Notes under the pieces: model-generated
Told to the model about the DNA's origin: nothing
Database searches by the model: none
Seen by the model: only the letters and a program-made list of their open reading frames with translations
Assembly: GCA_945882615.1 (NCBI GenBank)
Contig: CAMCWK010000002.1
Location: 1-64,000, forward strand
Source of the DNA: Rhizobium sp. Q54
Lineage (GTDB): Bacteria > Pseudomonadota > Alphaproteobacteria > Micropepsales > Micropepsaceae
DNA length: 64,000 bases
Direction of reading: 5' to 3'
In this document: positions 37,732 to 46,135 of the stretch, in pieces
Position numbering within the stretch: position 1 is the stretch's first letter
Layout: every line of letters begins with the position of its first letter
Translations under genes and position numbers: made by a program

Positions 37732-38823
37732 TTACTCGGCTGCGATCTGGTTTCTTTTATCGAACTGCGACCACACGCCTTCGCTGCCGTCCCACGAGCC
37801 CTTGGACGCGCCCTTGGAATACTCCGTGGCGCGCTGCTCGAAGAAGTTGGCGTGTTCGACGCCGTTGAGGATTTCCACCAGCCAGGGCAGCGGATGCGCC
37901 TTAAGCTGCTTGTACCCGGTGTCGGTCACTTCGAAATTGCCGAACACCGGTTCCAGCTTGAGCTGGGTCAGTCGCCAGTCGGCGATATAGCGGACATAGG
38001 ATTTGATTTCCTTGGCGGTCATGCCCTGGACTTCGCCCAGGCTGAAGGCCAGGTCGACAAAGCCCTCTTCCAGCCCGACCATGGTGCTGGCGACCTCGCG
38101 GATATCGTTGCGCACCGCCTTGGTGACGCAGCCGGTTTCATCGGCCCAGGCGTGATAGAGCTTGGTGATGCCCTCGCAGTGCAGGCTTTCGTCGCGCACC
38201 GACCAGGACACGATCTGGCCCATGCCGTTCATCTTGTTGAAGCGCGGAAAGTTCATCAGCATGGCAAAGCTGGCGAACAGCGACATGCCTTCGGTGAAGG
38301 CGCCGAACATGGCCAGGGTGCGGGCCACGTCGGCGCAGGTGCCCACGCCGAAGGTGTGCATATAGTCGGCCTTGGCCTTCATTTCCGAATAATTGCGGAA
38401 GGCCTCGAACTCGGTCTGGGGCATCCCCAAAGTCTTGAGCAGCAACGCATAGGCGTCGATATGCACCGTCTCCATGTTGGTGAAGGCGGCCATCATCATC
38501 TGCACTTCCAAGGGCTGGAAGATGGGGATGTAGCGCTTGAGGTAATTGTCGCCGACTTCCACGTCCGACTGGGTGAAGAAGCGGAAAATCTGGGTCAGCA
38601 GGCCCTTCTCCGCATCGGACAGGTGACCGGACTGCCAGTCGCGGATGTCGGAGCCCAGCGGCACTTCCTCGCCCATCCAGTGCGTCTGCTGCTGGCGCTT
38701 CCAGCATTCATAGGCCCAGGGATAGCGGGTGATGTCATAGGTCCCCGTGGCGTTCAAAAGCCCAACGGTGCCCTTGCCGATCAGCGTGCGCGGATCGACG
38801 GCTCCCAAACCTTTTACTGACAT
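37732..38823 (-). CDS. nrdB: Ribonucleoside-diphosphate reductase class I, beta subunit (R2)
   Basis: Provides the tyrosyl radical for reduction of ribonucleotides. The 363-aa ferritin-like protein keeps all expected residues: D87 in QSDVEVGDN, E118 and H121 in NMETVHIDAY, radical Y125, and the second-half Glu and Glu-x-x-His in AFTEGMSLFA and LHCEGITKLYHAW. The spacing D87 to Y125 equals that in E. coli R2. The C-terminus is acidic/aromatic for docking to R1. ATG 38823 (GAGGA 9 nt upstream) is preferred over 38832; it overlaps nrdA by 10 nt. Controlled with nrdA by the cobalamin riboswitch. Confidence 0.96.
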   Translation of the reverse strand: MSVKGLGAVDPRTLIGKGTVGLLNATGTYDITRYPWAYECWKRQQQTHWMGEEVPLGSDIRDWQSGHLSDAEKGLLTQIFRFFTQSDVEVGDNYLKRYIPIFQPLEVQMMMAAFTNMETVHIDAYALLLKTLGMPQTEFEAFRNYSEMKAKADYMHTFGVGTCADVARTLAMFGAFTEGMSLFASFAMLMNFPRFNKMNGMGQIVSWSVRDESLHCEGITKLYHAWADETGCVTKAVRNDIREVASTMVGLEEGFVDLAFSLGEVQGMTAKEIKSYVRYIADWRLTQLKLEPVFGNFEVTDTGYKQLKAHPLPWLVEILNGVEHANFFEQRATEYSKGASKGSWDGSEGVWSQFDKRNQIAAE

Positions 38824-40820
38824 GCCAGGCATTCCTCGTAATCGGTGCGGGGGGCGGTCGAAACGCCCTTCTCTTTTTTCTCAAGCTGGCCGGCGAAACC
38901 AGCACGACTGATGGACTTGGAGCGGCAGTAATAAAGGCTCTTGATGCCGCGCTCCCACGCCGTCCAGTGCAGCATGTGCAGGTCCCACTTGTCGATGTCG
39001 GCGGGCAGGAACAGGTTCAGCGACTGGCTCTGGCAGATATAGGGGGTGCGGTCGGCGGCCAGTTCGATGATCCAGCGCTGGTCGATCTCGAAGGCGGTGC
39101 GATAGACCGCTTTTTCCTCGTCGCTCAGGCAATCCAGATGCTGGACCGAGCCTTCGTGTTCGACGATCGACTGCCAGGTTTCGTCGGTGTTCAGGCCCTT
39201 GGCTTCCAGCAAATCCTGCAGATAGGGGTTACGCACCGAGAAAGCGCCCGACAGGGTCTTGTGGGTGTAAACATTGGCCGGGATCGGCTCGACGCAGGCG
39301 CTGGTGCCGCCGCAGATGATCGAGATCGAGGCTGTGGGGGCGATGGCGATCTTGTGGCTGAAACGGGCCTTCATGCCGCGTTCGCGGGCGTCTTCACAAG
39401 CGCCGCGCTCTTCGGACAAATGATAAGACGCCGCATCCGCTTCGCGGCGTATCTTCTTGAAAATGCGCAGATTCCAGGATTTGGCCATCGCGCTTTCCAT
39501 CGGGATGTTCTTGGCCTGCAGGAAGGTGTGGAAACCCATCACGCCCAGGCCGACCGAGCGTTCGCGCAGGGCGCTGTACTTGGCGCGGTGCATGGAATCG
39601 GGGGCTTCCTCGATGAAGCTGGTCAGGACGTTGTCGAGCATCCGCAGGACGTCTTCGACAAAGCCTTCGGTCTCATTCCACTGGTCCCAGGTCTCGATGT
39701 TCAGCGAGGACAGGCAGCAGACCGCAGTGCGTTCCTTGCCGTCATGGTCGGCGCCGGTCGGCAGGGTGATCTCGCTGCACAGGTTGGAGGTGTTGACCTT
39801 CAGGCCCAGCTCGCGCTGGTGCTTGGGCAGCGCCCGGTTCACCGCGTCGATGTTGAGGATATAGGGCTCGCCGGTCTGCAGGCGGGTTTCCAGGATGCGC
39901 TGCCACAATTCGCGGGCATTGACCTCGCGCAGGACCTGCTGGTCCTTGGGGCTGCGCAGGCCGAACATCTTGCCCTCCTTCACGCAGTCCATGAATTCGT
40001 CGGTGATGTTGATGCCGTGATGCAGGTTCAGGCCCTTGCGGTTGAAGTCGCCCGACGCCTTGCGGATCTCGAGGAACTCCTCGATCTCCGGATGGGTAAT
40101 GTCGAGATAGACCGCCGCCGAACCCCGGCGCAGCGAACCTTGCGAGATGGCCAAAGTGAGCCCATCCATCACATGGATGAAGGGGATGATGCCGCTGGTC
40201 TTGCCGGTCTTCACCTTTTCGCCGATCGAGCGGACCTTGCCCCAATAGGTGCCGATGCCGCCGCCATTGCTGGCCAGGGCGACATTCTCGTTCCAGGTGC
40301 CGACAATGCCGTCCAGCGAGTCCGAAACGTCGTTGAGAAAGCAGGAAATCGGCAGGCCGCGCTTGGTGCCGCCATTGGACAGGATCGGGGTCGCCGGCAT
40401 GAACCAGAGGCGGCTCATATAGTCGTACAGGCGCTGGGCGTGCTGGACGTCGTCGGCATAGGCGCAGGAGACCCGCGCGAACATGTCCTGGAAGCTTTCG
40501 CCCGGCATCAAATAGCGGTCGGTCAGGGTCGCCTTGCCGAACGGGGTCAGCAGGTCGTCACGGCTGCGGTCCAGCACCAGATCGGCGGGCTTGGGCCGGG
40601 GCGCCAGCGGATAGGGCAGCGGCGGCTGGGAAGCGGCAGGCTCGAACAGGTCCTGGGCAACGGGCTGGATGACGGCTTTGGGTGCTTCCACCGGGGTTTC
40701 GGTGACGGTGCGCGTCACCACCACCGAACGCTCGATCACCCGTTCGGCAGGCGACTGCACGACCATCTGGCCGTTGGTGTCGAAATCGCCTTCGATGACG
40801 GGCTTACCGAGTGCTGACAT
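38814..40820 (-). CDS. nrdA: Ribonucleoside-diphosphate reductase class I, alpha subunit (R1), without ATP cone
   Basis: Catalytic subunit of 668 aa. Active-site residues are present: C160 (GLPISCFLND), N346-C348-E350 (NTSNLCSEITLP), C368/C369 (AVCCLSSLN), and the C-terminal redox pair EECLACQ. The first ~80 residues are a Val/Pro/Thr-rich linker instead of the ~90-residue ATP-cone, so dATP shut-off of overall activity is not expected; the core begins at LTPFGKATLTDRYL. Upstream lies a cobalamin riboswitch and an SD-hiding hairpin. nrdB overlaps its 3' end. Confidence 0.95.
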   Translation of the reverse strand: MSALGKPVIEGDFDTNGQMVVQSPAERVIERSVVVTRTVTETPVEAPKAVIQPVAQDLFEPAASQPPLPYPLAPRPKPADLVLDRSRDDLLTPFGKATLTDRYLMPGESFQDMFARVSCAYADDVQHAQRLYDYMSRLWFMPATPILSNGGTKRGLPISCFLNDVSDSLDGIVGTWNENVALASNGGGIGTYWGKVRSIGEKVKTGKTSGIIPFIHVMDGLTLAISQGSLRRGSAAVYLDITHPEIEEFLEIRKASGDFNRKGLNLHHGINITDEFMDCVKEGKMFGLRSPKDQQVLREVNARELWQRILETRLQTGEPYILNIDAVNRALPKHQRELGLKVNTSNLCSEITLPTGADHDGKERTAVCCLSSLNIETWDQWNETEGFVEDVLRMLDNVLTSFIEEAPDSMHRAKYSALRERSVGLGVMGFHTFLQAKNIPMESAMAKSWNLRIFKKIRREADAASYHLSEERGACEDARERGMKARFSHKIAIAPTASISIICGGTSACVEPIPANVYTHKTLSGAFSVRNPYLQDLLEAKGLNTDETWQSIVEHEGSVQHLDCLSDEEKAVYRTAFEIDQRWIIELAADRTPYICQSQSLNLFLPADIDKWDLHMLHWTAWERGIKSLYYCRSKSISRAGFAGQLEKKEKGVSTAPRTDYEECLACQ

Positions 40821-40823
40821 GCC

Positions 40824-40847
40824 ATTCCCCTCTGCTGGCGGGGGAAT
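40824..40847 (-). promoter_or_regulatory. SD-sequestering hairpin of nrdA
   Basis: On the minus strand ATTCCCC (40847-40841), a 10-nt loop and GGGGAAT (40830-40824) form a 7-bp stem whose right arm is the GAGGGGAA Shine-Dalgarno sequence, 3 nt before the nrdA ATG. It is placed as the expression platform of the riboswitch just upstream, so B12 binding should block nrdA translation. Confidence 0.7.
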
Positions 40848-40924
40848 CGGATGGCGTCGGCGCGGATCACATCCCGCGCCGTGCAGCCCCCTGGGACGCC
40901 CCGCCCCAATTGCTCAAACCGTGT

Positions 40925-41075
40925 TCACGGCAGGTCTCCTGGCTCGCGGCTCTTTTTGCGCCCGCCTTCCCGGTTTCCCAGTGGCGTTTGGATGCAAAAT
41001 CAGCCGTTTACAGTTGCGGGGGCAGCCCCGGTTCCAGTCCCACCAGACTGTCCCGAAGTTCCCTTGAATCCCCTA
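40925..41075 (-). ncRNA. Cobalamin riboswitch upstream of nrdAB
   Basis: Read on the minus strand the leader has the complete cobalamin aptamer order: AAGGGAACTT near 41062, GGCTGCCCCCGCAACTG (41027-41011), GCCACTGGGAAACCGGGAAGG (about 40985-40966, 20 shown) and the B12 box GAGCCAGGAGACCTGCC (40945-40929), which is the exact consensus. It lies in the 340-bp gap between btuD and nrdA; the rest of that gap (41076-41160) shows no clear promoter or NrdR box to me. Boundaries are approximate. Confidence 0.93.
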
Positions 41076-41160
41076 TCTAGAGCATTCGAGTAACCATGAA
41101 CGACTACATCTAGGGGGGCATTCGCGGAATCCGTCAAGCCGGAAAACTTTCACACAGGCG

Positions 41161-41931
41161 TCATTTTTCGCTTGGGGACAAAAGTGTGAATCCCCGCGAA
41201 TCTCCCGCGCCACTGGGAAGTGCCCGCACCCCGAAGGCCCTGTGGATAAGTTCCTCTGTGAGCGAATCCGCGTCGCTCAACACCGCTCCATCCACAAGTA
41301 CAATGACGCGGCTGGCATGGCGCGCCGCCAGGGTGAGATCGTGCAGCGATGCAATCACCAGCATGCCTTCGGCGGCAAAACGTGACAGCAACGTCATGCT
41401 GGCCATCGCATGGCGCGGGTCGAGCCCCGTAATCGGCTCGTCCACGATCAATATCTGCGGCATGGAAACGATGGCGCGGGCCAGCATGGCGCGGGCGAAC
41501 TCGCCGCCCGACAGAGTGGTGGCCGGCTGGTCGCGCTGAAGAGTGAGATCGCACAGCTCCAGGGCATTGGTAATGGCGGGCGCAAAGCTTTCGGGCAACT
41601 CCCCCACCGCGGGAAGCCGGGCGGTCAGTCCCAGGGCCACCAGCCGCTCCACCGAGATGGGCCATTCCAGCCGCGGATTTTGCGGCAGGTAGGCGCGGCG
41701 CACCGCCAGCTGTTTCAGCGAAACCCTGTTCAGCGCCTTGGCGTCCAGCAGCACCCGGCCGTAATGAGGTTTGAGCAATCCCGCCAATGCCGACAGCAGC
41801 GTGGACTTGCCCGCGCCATTGGGACCGAGCACGGCGATGAATTCGCCGGCATGGGCTTGGCATGACACCTCGCGCAGGATGGTGCGCCCGCCCTTGGCGA
41901 CACTGATATTTTCCGCCACCAGCATGGTCAT
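41161..41931 (-). CDS. btuD: Cobalamin ABC transporter ATP-binding protein
   Basis: Energises vitamin B12 uptake across the inner membrane. The 256-aa ABC ATPase has Walker A VLGPNGAGKSTLLSAL, the Q-loop RRAYLPQNPRLEW, signature TTLSGGEFARAMLARAI, Walker B QILIVDEPITGLDP and switch His in VIASLHDLTLA. It belongs to the FecE/BtuD type. The ATG at 41931 overlaps the btuC stop. Frames starting further upstream are extensions into btuC. Last gene of btuB-F-C-D. The iron-siderophore alternative is excluded mainly by the B12 riboswitch. Confidence 0.9.
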   Translation of the reverse strand: MTMLVAENISVAKGGRTILREVSCQAHAGEFIAVLGPNGAGKSTLLSALAGLLKPHYGRVLLDAKALNRVSLKQLAVRRAYLPQNPRLEWPISVERLVALGLTARLPAVGELPESFAPAITNALELCDLTLQRDQPATTLSGGEFARAMLARAIVSMPQILIVDEPITGLDPRHAMASMTLLSRFAAEGMLVIASLHDLTLAARHASRVIVLVDGAVLSDADSLTEELIHRAFGVRALPSGAGDSRGFTLLSPSEK

Positions 41932-42902
41932 GGAGCCACCTTGCGGATGCGCACCACCAGCCAGAAGAAGAAGGGCGTGCCCAGCAGGCTGGTGAAGACG
42001 CCAAGCCGAAGCTCGGGATTGGTGTGCACCAGCCGCGCGGCGATGTCGGCGCAAAGCAGCAGCACGGCGCCCGCCAGTGCCGACGGCAGCAGCACACGGC
42101 GCGGCGCGTAGCCGACCAGCGGCCGCACCAGATGCGGCGCCACCAGTCCGATGAAACCGATCGCGCCCACCACCGAGGTGACCGCGCCCACCGACAGCGC
42201 CGTGCCCGCCACCACCAGCGCCGTCAGACGCAGCATATTGATGCCCAGGCTTTGCGCCTGCGCTTCGCCGAGGCTCAGGGCGTCCAGCGCCCTGCCCGTC
42301 ATCGCCAGCAAACCGCACCCCACAGCCGCAAACGGCAGCACCAGCAGAACCTGCGTCCAGCTCTTGTCGGCCAGCGATCCCAAGAGCCAGGACATGATTT
42401 CATAGGCGGCATAGGGATTGGGCGCGAAGTTCAGGGCCAGCGCGATGCCCGCCGCCGTCAGGCTGGACACGGCCGCGCCGGCCAGCACCAGCGCCACCGT
42501 GCCCCCGCGCCCCAACGCAAACGTCAGCGCGCAGGCCGCCAGCGCGCCCACCATGCCCATCAGCGGACCCGTGACCGGCGACAACGCCGCCAGCCCGAAA
42601 TAGATCGCGATCACCGCGCCCAGCGCCGCGCCGCTGGAAACCCCCAGCAGCGCGGGCTCTGCCAGCGGATTGCGGGTGAAGCCTTGCAACACCGCGCCCG
42701 ATAGGCCCAGCACCGCACCCACCACCAGCGCCAAAACGGTGCGCGGCAGTCGGATGTCGCGGATGATGGTGGAAGCCAGGCTTTCGGGCTGGTTGAAAAT
42801 ATCCAACAGCGCTTCAGGCGGCAGCCACACCCTTCCCGCCAGCAGCGACGCGGCACAGGCCAGGATGCCCAGCAGGACCAATGCGACATTGAGCCGGGTC
42901 AC
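41928..42902 (-). CDS. btuC: Cobalamin ABC transporter permease
   Basis: A 324-aa FecCD-family permease with about nine to ten membrane helices. The family marks are LPRTVLALVVGAVLGLSGAV, GFTRNPLAEPALLGVSSGAA, the coupling region LGEAQAQSLGINML, GAIGFIGLVAPHLVRPLVG and the end segment LGVFTSLLGTPFFFWLVV. Starts in the btuF stop (ATGA) and ends in the btuD start (ATGA), so the three uptake genes are translationally coupled. Confidence 0.92.
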   Translation of the reverse strand: MTRLNVALVLLGILACAASLLAGRVWLPPEALLDIFNQPESLASTIIRDIRLPRTVLALVVGAVLGLSGAVLQGFTRNPLAEPALLGVSSGAALGAVIAIYFGLAALSPVTGPLMGMVGALAACALTFALGRGGTVALVLAGAAVSSLTAAGIALALNFAPNPYAAYEIMSWLLGSLADKSWTQVLLVLPFAAVGCGLLAMTGRALDALSLGEAQAQSLGINMLRLTALVVAGTALSVGAVTSVVGAIGFIGLVAPHLVRPLVGYAPRRVLLPSALAGAVLLLCADIAARLVHTNPELRLGVFTSLLGTPFFFWLVVRIRKVAP

Positions 42903-43720
42903 GGTTTGACCGCCTTCAACATATCGGCCTGAAGCTGACGGGTGACGTGCGCGGTCCTGGGCACACCGCAGCCATACAGCGACGCATAGCGGATGCGCCG
43001 TCCGTCATAGCGCTTCATAAGCGCGGGGTGATTGTCCTGGTCCGACCGCAACGTCGCCATGCCGCGATAGGTGTCGCCATAGACCAGCAGGTCGGGCTTG
43101 GCGGCGATCAGCGCCTCCACGTCATAATAGGCCATCGCGCCATTTTCGATGCTGACCGCGCCGGCTGCCTTCAACATGGTGCCCAGCAACCCGCTCGCGC
43201 CCGGCACATAACCGCCATTGCCCCATTCGGCGACGCGGATGGGCTGGGCCGGCCGGTTGGCGGCGATGACGCGAAGATCGGCATCCATCCGCGCGATCAG
43301 CTGTTCGCCGCGCGCCTCAGCGCCCACTTCTTTTGCCACCATCCGGGTGGTGGCACGTATTTGACCAAAATCCTCCGCCGGCGGCACTTCGATGATTTTG
43401 GCGCCGGTCTTCGTCAACAACTGTCGCAGGGACGGCGCCATGAAAGGGTCGGTGAGAATAAGATCGGGCTTGGCAGCGAGAATTTCTTCCGCCGAACCGT
43501 AATTGACTTTGACCTTCGCGCCTTGCGGCCAGTGCCGCAGCGCCGCCGGCTCCTGCGACATGAAGGTGACGGAGGCGATGCGATCCGGGCTGACGAGATC
43601 GAGCAGCAGTTCGTCGGTACAGATTTTGAGCGACATAATCCTTTGAGGCTTGGGTTGCGCGGCCGCGCCCTGCCCCAAGATCAGGAGCAAAGCAGCCGCC
43701 GCGCAAATCCCATGCCTCAT
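42899..43720 (-). CDS. btuF: Periplasmic cobalamin-binding protein
   Basis: A 273-aa protein with signal peptide (CAAAALLLILGQGAAAQ) and the two-lobe BtuF/FepB-type fold: RIMSLKICTDELLLDLVSPD, ILAAKPDLILTDPF, KIIEVPPAEDFGQIRATTRM, and GMATLRSDQDNHPALMKRYD in the second lobe. It hands B12 to BtuCD. It starts 9 nt downstream of btuB. Assignment to cobalamin rather than iron chelates rests on the operon and the riboswitch. Confidence 0.88.
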   Translation of the reverse strand: MRHGICAAAALLLILGQGAAAQPKPQRIMSLKICTDELLLDLVSPDRIASVTFMSQEPAALRHWPQGAKVKVNYGSAEEILAAKPDLILTDPFMAPSLRQLLTKTGAKIIEVPPAEDFGQIRATTRMVAKEVGAEARGEQLIARMDADLRVIAANRPAQPIRVAEWGNGGYVPGASGLLGTMLKAAGAVSIENGAMAYYDVEALIAAKPDLLVYGDTYRGMATLRSDQDNHPALMKRYDGRRIRYASLYGCGVPRTAHVTRQLQADMLKAVKP

Positions 43721-43729
43721 GCCGCGATC

Positions 43730-45631
43730 CTAAAGGTTCGCCTTGATGCCCGCAAAACCGCCGATGCCCGGCCGCAGGAAGCCTTCCGGCGCCTGGTAGC
43801 TGTTGTCGAAGGCGTTCTCCAGCCGGCCGAACAGCGAAAAGGTCTGGGTCAGGCGGTAGCTGGCGGCGAAGTCCATCGTGGCCGTGCCGCCCTTCTTGAA
43901 GCGCGGCACCGAGAAGTCGCGATTGCCGTCGATCTGGGGTCCGACATAAAGCAGGGTCGCATCCAGCAGCAGCTCTTCGGTCGCCTGCCAGTTGGCGTTC
44001 ACGCTGGGCTTGTGGCGCGGCCGACGCAGCAGGGCCAGGTTGGTGCGGTCATCGATCGCGTCGGTGTAGGTGTAGTCGCCGCGCAAGGTCAGCGTATCCA
44101 GCATCTTCCAGGCGATGAAGGATTCCACACCCTGGGTACGGGCACGGCCGATATTGCCCAGCACAAAACCCGGCGCCGGTCCCGACACGATCAGATTCTC
44201 GATGTCGTTGTGGAACCAGGTGACGCCGCCTGTCAGCGCATCGCCCAGCAGACTCTGCTCCACGCCCACGTCATAACCGAAGCTGGTTTCGGGCTTGAGC
44301 AGCGGGTTGCCGCCAAAGGTGCCGAACAGTTGCTGCAGCGAGGGCGCCTTGAAACCGGTGCCCAGGCTGGCCTTCAACCGCGTGCCGGTGCTTTCGATGG
44401 CCCAGCTCGGCGCGAGGCGCCAGGTCACCTTGTTGCCGAAGCGGCTGTTGTCGTCATAGCGGATGCTGGCACTGGTGTGGACGCCATTGCCGAAATCCGA
44501 CTGCAGGCTGCCGAAACCCGCATTTGTGGTGATGCCGCGCGACAGGGTGGTCGGGAAGCCGAACGACAGGCCCGGATGCAGCGCGTCGCGCGCCGTCTCC
44601 GCGCCCAGCACCAGGGTGTGATCGTCAGTCACCGCGATATTGCCTTGCCAGTCCAGCTTGACGCGGTCGCCGATGGCGCGGCTGTCGCCATTGTCGGGAT
44701 CCTGGGTGGCGGTGATTGTGCTGCCGTATGCCAGACCCAGCGTCTGGTCCAGACGGCCGTCCCACAACACCAGATGGGCCGTGGCGCGGCTGTGATAGCC
44801 GATGGATGAAATGCGCGTCTGGGCCGGTGACGGGAAGGACGCAAAGGTGACGAAATCAAAAACGTCGCCGGTGACGCGGCCCAGCGTGTTGTAGTAACGC
44901 GCGACAAGGCCAAGGTCGAAATTGTCGGTCACGTCATAGCCGAGCTTGGTGCTGGCGGTGAGATTGTCGAAATAGTCGTCGTTGCGGCGCTGGCCGGGCG
45001 GCAGCAGGTTCAGCGGCGTCACCGGCGTGGCGCCGGCGTGATGGTGCTGCACCGTCGCGGCATAGCTGAGCTTGCCGTATGATCCCGAGACGCCCGCCGT
45101 CTGATTGAAGGTTTCGAACGAGCCGGCTTCAGCGCTGGCACTGAACCGCGCCGGACCTTCACCCGCCTTGGTGATGATGTTGATCACGCCACCCAGCGCG
45201 TCGGACCCGTATAGCGCGCCCTGGGGGCCACGCAGCACTTCCACCTGCGCGATGTCGCCGGCGAGAAACTTGGAGATATCCGCCGCGCCGCTGGGGGTTG
45301 ACGGATCGGCGATGTCGATGCCGTCCAGCAGCACCTTGACATGACTGGCGTTGGTGCCGCGCATGAACAGCGAGGTCTGTCCGCCAGCGCCACCGGTCTG
45401 GGCGATATTGAGACCCGGCACCTGGCGCAGCACGTCGGGCAGCGAACGGTGCTGCCGGTCTTCGATCTGATCGGCCGTAATGACGGTGACGCTGCTCGCC
45501 ACCTGATCCACCGGCGTGACGATACGGGTGGCGACGACCACCACATTCTCGTCATGCAGGCGCGGCTGGGCGCCGGCCGCCACGCTTAGGGCGGCAAGGG
45601 CAACAGAGGTATAAAGGACGGATTTCAACAT
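43730..45631 (-). CDS. btuB: TonB-dependent outer-membrane cobalamin receptor
   Basis: A 633-aa receptor with signal peptide (VLYTSVALAALSVAAGAQ), a TonB-box-like ENVVVVATR, the plug domain (about 40-160: VITADQIEDRQHRSLPDVLR, LFMRGTNASHVKVLLDGIDI, IAQVEVLRGPQGALYGSDAL, GGVINIITK) and a 22-strand barrel ending in Leu after GFAGIKANL. The plug motif set and length match BtuB. First gene of btuB-F-C-D, preceded by a cobalamin riboswitch and an SD hairpin. Confidence 0.94.
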   Translation of the reverse strand: MLKSVLYTSVALAALSVAAGAQPRLHDENVVVVATRIVTPVDQVASSVTVITADQIEDRQHRSLPDVLRQVPGLNIAQTGGAGGQTSLFMRGTNASHVKVLLDGIDIADPSTPSGAADISKFLAGDIAQVEVLRGPQGALYGSDALGGVINIITKAGEGPARFSASAEAGSFETFNQTAGVSGSYGKLSYAATVQHHHAGATPVTPLNLLPPGQRRNDDYFDNLTASTKLGYDVTDNFDLGLVARYYNTLGRVTGDVFDFVTFASFPSPAQTRISSIGYHSRATAHLVLWDGRLDQTLGLAYGSTITATQDPDNGDSRAIGDRVKLDWQGNIAVTDDHTLVLGAETARDALHPGLSFGFPTTLSRGITTNAGFGSLQSDFGNGVHTSASIRYDDNSRFGNKVTWRLAPSWAIESTGTRLKASLGTGFKAPSLQQLFGTFGGNPLLKPETSFGYDVGVEQSLLGDALTGGVTWFHNDIENLIVSGPAPGFVLGNIGRARTQGVESFIAWKMLDTLTLRGDYTYTDAIDDRTNLALLRRPRHKPSVNANWQATEELLLDATLLYVGPQIDGNRDFSVPRFKKGGTATMDFAASYRLTQTFSLFGRLENAFDNSYQAPEGFLRPGIGGFAGIKANL

Positions 45632-45635
45632 AAGC

Positions 45636-45655
45636 GGTCTCCTGGCTCAGGAGCC
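45636..45655 (-). promoter_or_regulatory. SD-sequestering hairpin of btuB with B12-box-like sequence
   Basis: GGCTCCTGAGCCAGGAGACC (minus strand) folds into an 8-bp stem with a single bulged A and a 3-nt loop; its right arm holds AGGAG, 7 nt before the btuB ATG. The stretch GAGCCAGGAGACC is identical to the core of the B12 box in the nrdA riboswitch. It is the probable expression platform of the btuB riboswitch, 115 nt downstream of the aptamer. Confidence 0.7.
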
Positions 45656-45769
45656 GACATGCGGTATTGAAAAGGGATTTTGGCCCCCTCACGCGCGACT
45701 CCAACTTCGTCGCCGCTGCGGTTCACCCCGCTGCATCCCGCGCACCCCGGCCGGATACAAGACGACAGT

Positions 45770-45920
45770 GCGAGGCAGGTTTCCTGGCTTCCGGGTCGCT
45801 GCTCGGTCCACCTTCCCAAAATCGCCTAGGATTTCAGTGGTTTTGTCGGACTTCGCTCGCCGGCTACAGTTGCGGGGGCAGCCGCGGTGTCAGACCGCGT
45901 TCCCTAACCTTGCACGTGGG
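45770..45920 (-). ncRNA. Cobalamin riboswitch upstream of btuB
   Basis: Read on the minus strand: GTTAGGGAACGCGG near 45910, GGCTGCCCCCGCAACTG (45883-45867), CCACTGAAATCC near 45838 with GGGAAGGTGG, and the B12 box AAGCCAGGAAACCTGCC (45790-45774). This is the standard order of the cobalamin aptamer. The 504-bp gap upstream of btuB holds this riboswitch, the SD hairpin and the palindromic doublet at 46027-46134. Boundaries are approximate. Confidence 0.93.
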
Positions 45921-46026
45921 GCGCTTATCGATCAGCGCCGCGCCTTCGTCAAGCGTTCGGCATGCACGACGGGCGGCTGACAGGCAGGCCAGGCGCGTCT
46001 GACCGCCGAAATATTGCCGACCTCCC

Positions 46027-46134
46027 TGTCATTCCCGGCCGAGCATTGCGTCCGCAATGCGAGGGGAAGGGAATCCATCTTTCCAAAAACTGGATGCCCT
46101 TCCCTCGCCGCTTCGCGGCTCGCCGGGCATGACA
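46027..46134. repeat. Inverted doublet including 44-nt dispersed repeat, copy 2
   Basis: The right arm (46091-46134, beginning TGGATGCCCTTCCCTCGCCG) is 41/44 identical to 24411-24454. The left arm (46027-46077) is an inverted relative sharing both ends (TGTCATTCCCGGC and GGGAAGGGAATCCA) but with a different inner hairpin (GCATTGCG/CGCAATGC). The 13-nt centre is TCTTTCCAAAAAC. It ends 1 nt before the stop of the amidohydrolase gene and so sits at its 3' end. Confidence 0.75.
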
Positions 46135-46135
46135 A

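Noticed and set aside
38967-40817. 616-codon open frame antisense to nrdA
   Set aside because: Shadow of a complete R1 gene.
40821-41160. NrdR box upstream of nrdA
   Set aside because: No pair of ACAC-ATAT-type palindromes seen; the gap is explained by the riboswitch.
41161-43720. Iron-siderophore transporter instead of B12 transporter
   Set aside because: FecCD-type families overlap, but the operon begins with btuB behind a cobalamin riboswitch.
42947-44809. 620-codon open frame antisense to btuF/btuB
   Set aside because: Spans two genuine genes in reverse without any recognisable domain.
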